Shown: positions 7,939 to 16,765 of the stretch, in pieces
Position numbering within the stretch: position 1 is the stretch's first letter
How the letters are laid out: each line of letters opens with the position of its first letter
Notes under the pieces: model-generated
Seen by the model: the letters and a program-made list of their open reading frames with translations, nothing else
What the model was told of the DNA's origin: nothing
Databases searched by the model: none
Position numbers and translations under genes: made by a program
Assembly (NCBI GenBank): GCA_900769665.1
Contig: CAAGHL010000054.1
Location: 14,789-78,788, forward strand
DNA: 64,000 bases
From: Clostridia bacterium
GTDB lineage: Bacteria > Bacillota > Clostridia > Christensenellales > CAG-314
Direction of reading: 5' to 3'

Positions 7939-9906
7939 ATGCAAAAATTCGTACTACATTCTAAGTATAAACCTTGCGGCGATCAACCGCAAGCAATAGC
8001 CGCTCTTACACAAGGCATAAACGACGGACTTGCAACGCAAGTGTTGCGTGGCGTTACGGGCAGCGGAAAAACTTTTACAATGGCAAACATCATTGCCAAT
8101 GTCAATCGTCCCGCGCTTGTAATTTGTCACAACAAGACTCTTGCCGCGCAATTGTGCAACGAGTTTAGAGAGTTTTTTCCCGAAAACCGCGTAGAGTTTT
8201 TCGTGTCTTATTACGACTATTACATGCCCGAAAGCTACATTCCGTCGCGCGATTTGTACATCGAAAAGGAACTTGACATCAACGACGAGATCGACAAATT
8301 GCGTCACTCGGCAACTTGTAGTTTGTTCGAGCGGCGCGATACGATCGTCGTTGCCAGCGTCAGCTGTATTTACGGCTTGGGCGCCCCGGGCGACTACTAC
8401 AAAATGAGCCTTTCGGTACGCCCCGGCGACAAGGTGTCCATGCGCGACGTGATACGCAAGCTTGTCAACATCCAGTACAAGCGTAACGACATGGATTTTG
8501 CACGCGGTACGTTTCGTGTGCGCGGCGACATAATCGAAGTTTATCCCGCAAGTTACAGCGAACACGCAATCCGTATATCTTTTTGGGGCGACGAAGTGGA
8601 GGAAGTGTCGGAGATCGACGTTGTTACAGGTAATACCGTTGCAAAGTTGTTGCATACCATCGTATTCCCCGCAACCCATTACGTTGTAGAGGGGATAACG
8701 ATGGAAAACGCTCTTGTCAACATCAAGCACGATATGGAAATCGAAAGCCAAGCTTTTCTTGACCAAAACAAAATTGTCGAAGGACAACGTTTGCGCCAAC
8801 GCGTCAGTTACGACATGGAAATGTTGCAAGAAGTCGGCTATTGTAGCGGAATCGAAAATTACAGTCGCTACTTTGACGGACGAGAACCCGGACAACCGCC
8901 GTATACACTCATCGATTACTTCCCCGAAGATTTTATTACATTCATCGACGAAAGCCACATGACTATACCGCAAATTCGCGGCATGTACAACGGCGACCGC
9001 GCTCGCAAAAATAACCTTGTCGGCTACGGTTTTCGCTTGAAGAGTGCCTACGACAACCGCCCGTTGACCTTTGACGAGTTTGACAGTCGCATAGGACAAT
9101 TGGTGTGTGTGTCTGCAACGCCTGCTCCCTACGAAATGCAACGCGCCGACAACGTAGTGGAACAGCTCATCCGTCCGACGGGACTACTCGATCCCGAAGT
9201 GCAAGTGCGCCCCGTAAAGGGACAAATCGATGACCTTATGGGCGAAATATCAAATGTGATTGCAAGCGGCGGACGTGTTTTGGTTACCACGCTTACAAAG
9301 CGTATGGCGGAAAGTCTTACGGATTTTCTTGCAAAGCAGGACGTGAAAGTACGCTATATGCACTCGGAAATAGACACGTTGGAGCGTATCGAAATCGTCA
9401 ACGGACTGAAAAAGGGCGAGTTTGACGTTTTGGTAGGTATCAACTTGCTGCGTGAAGGCTTGGATATGCCGCAAGTCAAATTAGTTGCCATATTGGATGC
9501 CGACAAGGAAGGTTTCTTGCGTAGCGATACGGCATTGATACAAACAATCGGACGCGCCGCACGTAACAGTGAGGGCCGAGTGATAATGTATGCCGATGTG
9601 GTAACCGACAGCATGAAACGTGCCATCGACGAAACAAATCGTCGTCGCGCGATACAAAATCAATACAATATCGAACACGACATTACGCCGACCACAATAC
9701 AACACGATGTCGAAAACACGCTGGAAATCACGCAAAAAGGTGCTGCGACGATGACCGTCAAGGAGCTGGAACGGGAGATTGACAGCGTCACAAATCGCAT
9801 GAAAGCCGCCGCAAATCAATTGGACTTTGAACGCGCGATACAGTTGAGAGAAGAATTGTCAAAGCTCAACAAGCAGTTGGAGAAGTTGAAAAGGAAGAAG
9901 AAGTAG
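7939..9906 (+). CDS. uvrB: Excinuclease ABC subunit B
   Basis: UvrB is the helicase-like damage verifier of nucleotide excision repair, recruiting UvrC after loading by UvrA. The 655 residues include Walker A GVTGSGKT (38-45), the beta-hairpin region (YYDYYMPESYIPSRDLYIEK), helicase motifs (FIDESH, QTIGRAARN) and a C-terminal UVR helical pair. The length is normal. The ATG start has no Shine-Dalgarno sequence; the leader is A-rich (ACAAATTCAACAAAATG). uvrA follows 522 bp downstream, so the two are neighbours but not tightly coupled. No SOS box was recognised upstream. Confidence 0.98.
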   Translation: MQKFVLHSKYKPCGDQPQAIAALTQGINDGLATQVLRGVTGSGKTFTMANIIANVNRPALVICHNKTLAAQLCNEFREFFPENRVEFFVSYYDYYMPESYIPSRDLYIEKELDINDEIDKLRHSATCSLFERRDTIVVASVSCIYGLGAPGDYYKMSLSVRPGDKVSMRDVIRKLVNIQYKRNDMDFARGTFRVRGDIIEVYPASYSEHAIRISFWGDEVEEVSEIDVVTGNTVAKLLHTIVFPATHYVVEGITMENALVNIKHDMEIESQAFLDQNKIVEGQRLRQRVSYDMEMLQEVGYCSGIENYSRYFDGREPGQPPYTLIDYFPEDFITFIDESHMTIPQIRGMYNGDRARKNNLVGYGFRLKSAYDNRPLTFDEFDSRIGQLVCVSATPAPYEMQRADNVVEQLIRPTGLLDPEVQVRPVKGQIDDLMGEISNVIASGGRVLVTTLTKRMAESLTDFLAKQDVKVRYMHSEIDTLERIEIVNGLKKGEFDVLVGINLLREGLDMPQVKLVAILDADKEGFLRSDTALIQTIGRAARNSEGRVIMYADVVTDSMKRAIDETNRRRAIQNQYNIEHDITPTTIQHDVENTLEITQKGAATMTVKELEREIDSVTNRMKAAANQLDFERAIQLREELSKLNKQLEKLKRKKK

Positions 9907-9932
9907 GGGTTGAGAGAATACTGGCAGTAAAC

Positions 9933-10067
9933 GCCTTTTGGTAATTATGCATCACCGAAAGACGTGCTGATCACTCCCTCCGCGACGAGCAAAGTCGTTT
10001 TTGTCCGCGCTCGTTCTTATGCGCCGTCGCTCCGAGGCTTTCGGTTGATGTACAATTACCAAAAGGC
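9933..10067. repeat. Structured repeat, copy 1 (related to 18466-18581)
   Basis: GCCTTTTGGTAATT (9933-9946) pairs perfectly with AATTACCAAAAGGC (10054-10067), and CATC/GATG and CGAAAG/CTTTCG continue the stem, enclosing about 75 bases. The apical part shares CTGAT, CTCCCTCC, GAGCAAA and TCCGAGG with the second copy in the same order. Confidence 0.75.
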
Positions 10068-10352
10068 TTAGTTGGTTGGAAACGAGAAGATGCTTGACGT
10101 TTTTTTATAAAAGCAATAGCTTTCTCAAGATGAAGTTGTCCTAAGTTCAAAATCCCAACCCGGAAATATGGCTGTATTCGCTTGGCAAAGTTGGTGTAAG
10201 GTTTCCGCCCAACCCCCGACCGCCACCCCTCAAGGTCAAAAGACTTTACTGGACGTGGCAGTAGGTGGTGGATGGAGTAGTACACGGTCTTATATTTCAC
10301 GCCTAGACATCTCACATGTACCTACTTAAAGTTTTTGAAAGGATAGGGGTTC

Positions 10353-10392
10353 GGGGGAAGGGAAACTTTTCCCAAAAAGTTTCCCTTCCCCC
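10353..10392. repeat. 18-bp perfect hairpin upstream of uvrA
   Basis: GGGGGAAGGGAAACTTTT (10353-10370) and its exact reverse complement (10375-10392) surround a CCCA loop, 36 bp before the uvrA start. No T-run follows. The fold is strong enough to work as an RNA or cruciform structure or as a terminator for read-through. Confidence 0.75.
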
Positions 10393-10428
10393 GCCAAACA
10401 AACACACCCCACAAATAAACACAAAAAT

Positions 10429-13239
10429 ATGAAAGAAATTATTGTAAAAAATGCAAAAGAAAACAACTTGAAAAGCGTCAGTGTGACAATTCCGCGTGAC
10501 AAATTAGTAGTGTTTACGGGTTTGTCGGGTAGCGGAAAGTCGTCGCTTGCGTTTGACACCATATTTGCCGAGGGACAACGCCGTTACATGGAAAGTTTAT
10601 CCAGTTACGCGCGGCAATTTTTGGGGCTGATGGAAAAACCCGACGTGGAAAGTATCGAAGGTTTGTCGCCTGCAATCAGTATCGACCAAAAGACAACGAG
10701 TTCCAACCCTCGTTCCACCGTGGGTACGGTGACGGAAATATACGACTACTTGCGTTTGTTGTTTGCCCGTGTAGGCGTGCCGTATTGTCCGCATTGCGGT
10801 CATGAAATAAAAAAGACGGGCGTTGACCAAATTTGCGACAAAATATTGCAATTGCCGATGGGGACGAAATTACAAATTCTTTCCCCTATTGTACGTGGCA
10901 GAAAGGGCGAGTTCGTCAAACAATTGGAACAGTTGAAAAAGCAAGGTTTCGTGCGTGTAATAGTTGACGGCAATCTATATACGTTGGACGAGGAAATCAA
11001 GCTGGAAAAGAACATCAAACACAACATCAGCGTGGTGGTGGATCGTCTTGTCGTCAAGGAAGAAATGAACAGCCGTCTTGCCGAAAGCGTGGAAGCAGCC
11101 TTAAAACTGTCCGACGGACTTGTAGTGGTGTCGGCGGAAGGAACGGAAACGACCTACTCCGACAAGTTTGCTTGCCCCGAGTGCGGTTTTACAATCGAGG
11201 AAATGGAACCGCGTAGTTTTTCCTTCAATAGTCCGTTCGGTGCATGTCCCGAATGTTTGGGACTCGGTTTCAAGCAGGAGTTTGACGAAAAACTGATACT
11301 GCCCGACGACAGTAAAAGTCTGCATGAAGGCGCAGTGAGATTGCTCGGGTTTAACCTCGGTGCGGCAAGTTGGATGCGTATGCTTTTCGATGCGCTGTCG
11401 GAAAAGTACGGTTTCAGTTGCGATGTACCCGTAAGGGAGCTGTCAAAGCAAGCGTATCACACCATTATGTACGGAAACGGCGGCGAACAATTGACTTGCT
11501 ACTTGGACAACGGGCGTAGTTTCAATGCAACATGGGAAGGTATCATACCCATGATGACTCGTCGGCATGCCGAAAGCAAAAGCGACTGGACGCGCGCCGA
11601 ATACGAAAAATACATGGTGGACAAGCCGTGCAGTAAGTGTCACGGAAAGCGTTTGAAAGACGAAATACTCGCCGTTAAGGTGGGCGGACTTAACATTTGG
11701 GAAGTCGGCGAGCTGTCGGTGGTTAAAGCGTTAGAGTTCTTCGACAATTTGCAGCTTGACGATACCCGTGCCAAAATTGCTTACCTTGTGTTGAAGGAAA
11801 TCAAGGCTCGGCTGCGTTTTTTGGTGGACGTAGGCTTGGGCTACCTTACATTGAATCGCTCGGCAGGTTCGCTTAGCGGCGGAGAAGCGCAACGTATTCG
11901 CCTTGCCACGCAAATAGGTAGCGGTTTGACGGGCGTATTGTACATTTTGGACGAACCGAGTATCGGGTTGCATCAACGTGACAATGCCAAACTAATTGCG
12001 ACGTTGACAAAGTTGCGTGATGTAGGGAACACTCTGATTGTGGTGGAACACGACGAAGACACGATACGCGCGGCGGATTTTGTAGTGGACGTAGGTCCGG
12101 GCGCGGGCGTACACGGCGGCGAAATAGTGTGTGCAGGCACGGTGCAGGACGTTATGAATTGTCCTCAAAGCATCACGGGCAAGTACTTGACGGGTGAATT
12201 GTCAATCCCTGTTCCGTCGGTGCGTCGTCAAGGCAACGGACACAACATCGTCGTTCATGGCGCGCGAAAAAACAACTTGAAAAACATCGACGTGACGATA
12301 CCACTCGGTTGCATGACGCTTATTACGGGCGTATCGGGAAGCGGCAAAAGCAGTCTTGTCAATGAGGTATTGTTGCCGTATTTGTCGGAAAAACTCAACC
12401 GTGCAAAGCCGTCCGAGGTTCAATGCGACGGGATAGACGGTGTAGAGTATCTTGACAAGGTTATAGCCATCGACCAAAGCGCAATCGGGCGCACGCCTCG
12501 TAGCAATCCTGCAACTTATACGGGCGTTTTCGGACTTATTCGCGATTTGTTTGCGAGTACGTTGGATGCCAAGGAAAGAGGATATACAAGCGGAAGATTC
12601 AGTTTCAACGTCAAGGGCGGCAGGTGCGAGCATTGCGACGGCGACGGAATACTGAAAATTGCCATGAACTTTTTGCCAGATGTGTATGTTCCGTGCGAGG
12701 TTTGCCATGGCGCACGATACAACCGCGAAACGCTTGCCGTCAAATACAAGGGCAAAAGTATCGCCGACGTATTGGACATGACCGTGGAAGAAGCGGTAGG
12801 GTTTTTTGAGAATATATCGTCAATCAAAAACAAAATGCAAACGTTGTACGACGTGGGTTTGGGGTACATCAAGCTCGGTCAGTCGGCAACCACTTTGAGC
12901 GGCGGTGAGGCGCAACGCGTAAAACTTGCAACGGAACTAAGTAAGCGTAGTACGGGCAAAACGCTGTACATTCTCGACGAACCTACTACCGGATTGCATA
13001 CGCATGACGTAGCCAAGTTGATTACTATTTTGCAACGACTCGTAGCCGCAGGTAATACCGTTGTGGTTATCGAACACAATCTTGACGTAATCAAAGTTGC
13101 CGACCACATCATCGACCTCGGTCCGGAGGGCGGCGACGGCGGCGGAACAATCGTCGCAACCGGTACGCCGGAACAAATTGCCGCAGTAGAGGAAAGTTAC
13201 ACTGGACAGTTTCTGAAAAAGGTGCTTCACATCGATTGA
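10429..13239 (+). CDS. uvrA: Excinuclease ABC subunit A
   Basis: UvrA is the ABC-type ATPase that finds helix-distorting DNA damage and loads UvrB. The 936 residues have two ATPase modules: the first P-loop GLSGSGKSS near 27-35 and the second GVSGSGKSS near 627-635, each followed by a zinc module (CPECG...CPEC and CEHC...CEVCHG) and an ABC signature (LSGGEAQRIRLA and LSGGEAQRVKLA). Like uvrB, the ATG lacks a Shine-Dalgarno sequence and follows an A-rich leader (AAACACAAAAAT). polA follows after 165 bp. Confidence 0.98.
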   Translation: MKEIIVKNAKENNLKSVSVTIPRDKLVVFTGLSGSGKSSLAFDTIFAEGQRRYMESLSSYARQFLGLMEKPDVESIEGLSPAISIDQKTTSSNPRSTVGTVTEIYDYLRLLFARVGVPYCPHCGHEIKKTGVDQICDKILQLPMGTKLQILSPIVRGRKGEFVKQLEQLKKQGFVRVIVDGNLYTLDEEIKLEKNIKHNISVVVDRLVVKEEMNSRLAESVEAALKLSDGLVVVSAEGTETTYSDKFACPECGFTIEEMEPRSFSFNSPFGACPECLGLGFKQEFDEKLILPDDSKSLHEGAVRLLGFNLGAASWMRMLFDALSEKYGFSCDVPVRELSKQAYHTIMYGNGGEQLTCYLDNGRSFNATWEGIIPMMTRRHAESKSDWTRAEYEKYMVDKPCSKCHGKRLKDEILAVKVGGLNIWEVGELSVVKALEFFDNLQLDDTRAKIAYLVLKEIKARLRFLVDVGLGYLTLNRSAGSLSGGEAQRIRLATQIGSGLTGVLYILDEPSIGLHQRDNAKLIATLTKLRDVGNTLIVVEHDEDTIRAADFVVDVGPGAGVHGGEIVCAGTVQDVMNCPQSITGKYLTGELSIPVPSVRRQGNGHNIVVHGARKNNLKNIDVTIPLGCMTLITGVSGSGKSSLVNEVLLPYLSEKLNRAKPSEVQCDGIDGVEYLDKVIAIDQSAIGRTPRSNPATYTGVFGLIRDLFASTLDAKERGYTSGRFSFNVKGGRCEHCDGDGILKIAMNFLPDVYVPCEVCHGARYNRETLAVKYKGKSIADVLDMTVEEAVGFFENISSIKNKMQTLYDVGLGYIKLGQSATTLSGGEAQRVKLATELSKRSTGKTLYILDEPTTGLHTHDVAKLITILQRLVAAGNTVVVIEHNLDVIKVADHIIDLGPEGGDGGGTIVATGTPEQIAAVEESYTGQFLKKVLHID

Positions 13240-13264
13240 CCGTCAGCTGTGGTCAAAACGGCAA

Positions 13265-13306
13265 ATGTAAACAAAAAAGCAATACGTATGTAAAAATTTG
13301 CGACTC
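13265..13306. repeat. Palindromic ATACGTAT element, copy 2
   Basis: The left part ATGTAAACAAAAAAGC and centre ATACGTATG match the family. The right arm (TTTGCGAC) pairs poorly with this left arm but matches the right arm of other copies. It lies 25 bp after uvrA and 98 bp before polA. Confidence 0.7.
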
Positions 13307-13404
13307 TCTTGATGATTATACCACAATTACTACGCCCAATAGGACAATTTGGCAAGGGTATAGAGAGTTGTAAAACACTACAAATAAACAAGGGTAGGTG
13401 CAAT

Positions 13405-15936
13405 ATGAACAACCAAAAACTAATGTTGATCGACGGCAACAGCGTGTTAAACAGAGCGTTTTTCGCGTTACCTCCGCTAAACGACAAAGACGGCAAAAAC
13501 GTCAATGCGGTGTACGGTTTTGTCAATATTTTGTTGAAGATTATTTCCACTTACCAACCCGACAAACTTATCGTCGCTTTCGACAAACACGGTCACAATT
13601 TCCGAAAGGATATTTACGCCGATTACAAGGCAACGCGCAAAAAGATGTCCGATGACCTTGCCGCGCAAGTGCCTGTTTTGCATGATTTGTTGAAACTCAT
13701 GCAGGTGCAAATAGTGGAAAAAGCAGGCGTGGAAGCAGACGATATTTTGGGTACGATAAGTCGTGCTTTCGACGGACACAGTTACATCGTGTCCGGAGAT
13801 AAAGATATGTTGCAACTAATCACCGACAAAACGACGGTTTTGCTGACCAAGCGCGGCGTTACCGACGTGGACAGTGTGGATATTGACAACATTTCGGAAA
13901 AGTTCGGCATGCGCCCCTCGCAAGTGATAGATTACAAGGCATTGTGCGGCGATACTTCGGACAACATTCCCGGCGTAAAGGGCGTGGGTGAAAAAACGGC
14001 ATTGGGATTGTTACAAAAATACAACACATTGGACAACGTATACGACCATTTGTCCGAGCAGAAGGGTGCATTGCTTACAAAGTTGACTGAAGGGCGCGAC
14101 GACGCCTACATGAGCCGAAAACTTGCAACCATAGTTACCGACGCCGACATACAATTCGATTTGGCTTACGACAAGTTGTATGTGGCGGATCAGACCGTGC
14201 TTAAACGTATGGAAGATTTGCAGTTTAAGAGTATAATCGGTCGCTTGCAGTTTAGTGAGGACAACCCCGTAAGTAAAGTGGAAGTGGCTACCGTCGAAGT
14301 TACCACGGCGGAAGGATTGGAACAAGCGGTGGGTAGTCTGGACGGAGCCGATTACATTGCTTTTCATGTCGACGGCAACAGCGTTTACCTTGCCGCAAGC
14401 GAAGAAACGCAATATGCGGTAAGGATGTCCGACAGTTTTCTTGACGAACTGACGGAAGAGCATGTATTGGAGCGGCTTAAACCGTTGCTTGAAGGAAGCA
14501 CGCCGAAAGCCATATATGACTGGAAAACGCTTCGTCATCGGTTGGAAAATTACGACGTCGACATTGCTGCCGTGCGATACGACATTGCGATCATGCAATA
14601 TCTTGTGGAATATCGTTCGCACAAGGATTTGCAGTCGCTTTGTCATGCTTTCGACTACGATGATTTCGGCGCGGGCATATACGGTATTGCAAAAAAGTTA
14701 AACGGCAAACTTGCCGAAAACGGTGTAGAAAAGCTGTATTTCGACGTGGAATTGCCACTGTGTGACCTTCTGTATCGCATGGAAACGGAAGGCGTCAAGG
14801 TGGACTTGGAATTGTTGCAAAAAATGTCGGTTGAAATGCGCAAACAAGCCGACGAGCTTGCGGAAAAAATATACGAGCTTGCAGGGGAACGCTTTAATAT
14901 CAACAGCCCTATGCAGCTTGCAAAAATATTGTACGAAAAACTCGGCTTGCCGCAAGGCAAAAAAACTCACAGGGGGTACGCTACGACCAACAGCGACGCA
15001 ATGGAGTTTTTGTTGGACAAGCATCCTATCGCCACGGTAATACTGGACTACAGAAAGGTTACCAAGCTGTTGAGCTCTTACGTGGACGGACTTCGTCCGC
15101 TTGTACAAAACGGACTTGTGCATACGACGTACAACCAAACGCTTACAAGTACGGGACGGCTCAGTAGTAGTGATCCAAATCTTCAAAATATCCCCGTCCG
15201 CGACGAACTCGGCAAGGAAATACGCCGCATGTTTGTCAGCAAGCACGGTGTGTTTGTCGGTGCGGATTACAGTCAAATAGAATTGCGTCTTTTGGCGGCA
15301 TTCTCCGGCGACGAAAATTTGCTCGGCAGTTTCCGCCGCGGGGACGATATTCACCGCATGGTCGCTTCGGAACTACTCGGCATACCGCAGGAGTTGATTA
15401 CACATGACCAACGTCGTATGGCAAAAGCCGTCAATTTCGGCATCATATACGGCATAAGCGATTTCGGGCTTTCCCGCGATACGGGACTTACCGTAAAAAA
15501 GGCGCACGAATATATCGACTTGTACTTCAAACGTTTTCCGAAAATCCAACAATATCTCGACGGTAGCGTCAAACAGGCTCGCGAAACGGGCTACGTGTAT
15601 ACCATTACGGGTAGACGTCGTCAAATACCGGAAATAAATTCAAGTAATTACAATTTGCGCAATTTCGGCGAACGCGCGGCAATGAACATGCCTTTGCAAG
15701 GCAGTGCCGCCGACATAATGAAAATTGCCATGTTGCGTGTAGACGAAGCAATGAGAAAGCAAAATTTGCGTAGTAAAATCGTAATGCAAATTCACGACGA
15801 ATTGATTGTGGATTGCTACCCCGAGGAGGCGGAAACGGTCAAAGTAATCTTGAAGCGTGAGATGGAATCGGCAGTCGATATGGCTTGTCCGTTGACTGCG
15901 GACACCGAGGAGGGAAAAACGCTATATGAAGCATAA
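13405..15936 (+). CDS. polA: DNA polymerase I
   Basis: Pol I fills gaps in excision repair and replaces RNA primers. With the ATG at 13405, preceded by GGTAGGTG, the protein has 843 residues. Residues 1-300 are the 5'-3' exonuclease with its helix-hairpin-helix (VKGVGEKTA). About 300-460 is a 3'-5' exonuclease-like domain in which the expected acidic motif is replaced (DYIAFHVDGN), so proofreading is probably lost, as in Bacillus and Taq enzymes. The polymerase part has DYSQIELR near 620, RRMAKAVNFGIIYG and QIHDELIVD. Its stop codon overlaps the coaE start by 11 bases. Confidence 0.97.
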   Translation: MNNQKLMLIDGNSVLNRAFFALPPLNDKDGKNVNAVYGFVNILLKIISTYQPDKLIVAFDKHGHNFRKDIYADYKATRKKMSDDLAAQVPVLHDLLKLMQVQIVEKAGVEADDILGTISRAFDGHSYIVSGDKDMLQLITDKTTVLLTKRGVTDVDSVDIDNISEKFGMRPSQVIDYKALCGDTSDNIPGVKGVGEKTALGLLQKYNTLDNVYDHLSEQKGALLTKLTEGRDDAYMSRKLATIVTDADIQFDLAYDKLYVADQTVLKRMEDLQFKSIIGRLQFSEDNPVSKVEVATVEVTTAEGLEQAVGSLDGADYIAFHVDGNSVYLAASEETQYAVRMSDSFLDELTEEHVLERLKPLLEGSTPKAIYDWKTLRHRLENYDVDIAAVRYDIAIMQYLVEYRSHKDLQSLCHAFDYDDFGAGIYGIAKKLNGKLAENGVEKLYFDVELPLCDLLYRMETEGVKVDLELLQKMSVEMRKQADELAEKIYELAGERFNINSPMQLAKILYEKLGLPQGKKTHRGYATTNSDAMEFLLDKHPIATVILDYRKVTKLLSSYVDGLRPLVQNGLVHTTYNQTLTSTGRLSSSDPNLQNIPVRDELGKEIRRMFVSKHGVFVGADYSQIELRLLAAFSGDENLLGSFRRGDDIHRMVASELLGIPQELITHDQRRMAKAVNFGIIYGISDFGLSRDTGLTVKKAHEYIDLYFKRFPKIQQYLDGSVKQARETGYVYTITGRRRQIPEINSSNYNLRNFGERAAMNMPLQGSAADIMKIAMLRVDEAMRKQNLRSKIVMQIHDELIVDCYPEEAETVKVILKREMESAVDMACPLTADTEEGKTLYEA

Positions 15937-16519
15937 AGCGATTGCTATTTGCGGCTATATAGGTAGCGGAAAAAGTACGGTAGGCAATATTTTGCGCAAT
16001 TGCGGCTGTGAAGTCATCGATTGCGACAAACTGGCAAGGCAAGTTGCAGATATGCCGTCTACCGTGGAAGCCGTGAGTGATTTGATGGGCGATGGTGCTG
16101 TCCTAAACGGCAAACTCAACCGCTCGTACATACGCAGTCGCATTTTTGACAACAATAAATTGCTTTCAAAATACAACAAGATTTTTACCGCCGCAATCAA
16201 GCAACAGTTGACTATTGCAGTCAAAGAAGCCAACTCGCCTACGGTGTTTGTGGAAATTCCGCTGATCAACGCCTTCGATTACCCTTGGGACGAGGTGTGG
16301 CAAGTGGTTGCCGACGCTAAACTTTGTGTACAACGCGTTACTGCGCGCGACATAGTGGAAGCCGACAACGTGCTTGCTATTATGTCAAAGCAGTCCAAAC
16401 CGAAACGAGTTACAAGGACGATTGTCAACAACGGTACTTTGCAGCAGTTGCAAGAAGAAGTGTTATTGGCATTGAACACCGTCAAGGCAAAGTCGCCGTG
16501 TTGCAACATGGAACAATAA
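15926..16519 (+). CDS. coaE: Dephospho-CoA kinase
   Basis: CoaE phosphorylates the 3'-hydroxyl of dephospho-CoA, the last step of CoA synthesis. The 197 residues carry the P-loop GYIGSGKST (10-18) and the CoA-binding DCDKLARQV segment. The ATG lies inside the end of polA, with GAGGAGGG (15907-15914) upstream, so the two genes are translationally coupled. The polA-coaE order is common in Firmicutes. The middle of the protein diverges somewhat from well-studied relatives, but the length is normal. Confidence 0.93.
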   Translation: MKHKAIAICGYIGSGKSTVGNILRNCGCEVIDCDKLARQVADMPSTVEAVSDLMGDGAVLNGKLNRSYIRSRIFDNNKLLSKYNKIFTAAIKQQLTIAVKEANSPTVFVEIPLINAFDYPWDEVWQVVADAKLCVQRVTARDIVEADNVLAIMSKQSKPKRVTRTIVNNGTLQQLQEEVLLALNTVKAKSPCCNMEQ

Positions 16520-16765
16520 TAATTTTTTTGTTGTAGTATAACTCCGAACGTACTTGGCGGCAACAAAAATTTCGACGACGATTTTTGCCGAGACCGGCAT
16601 GGCGTCGGTATATCCGCAAAGCCTACGAAAAATGTGCGATTCGTCTTGTTGCGGTAGGCATAAACAGTTGACATTTGTCCGCAACGGTACTACAATGTGC
16701 GTGAAGAAATATGAAATTTTGTACGAAGTCGCCGATGGTGTGACGACTCAAAAGAAGGTTTTACT

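Larger units (their letters stand above)
9907..10428. other. 522-bp uvrB-uvrA gap
   Basis: The gap contains a structured repeat (9933-10067), a stretch around 10195-10250 whose reverse complement resembles 7500-7550 (shared GAGGGGTGG and GTCGGGG), and an 18-bp perfect hairpin (10353-10392). A minus-strand open frame across it is built from the repeats and is not considered a gene. Confidence 0.65.

Noticed and set aside
9971..10315. 114-codon open frame on the minus strand between uvrB and uvrA
   Set aside because: It is made of inverted-repeat sequence shared with another gap, has no ribosome-binding site and no family resemblance.
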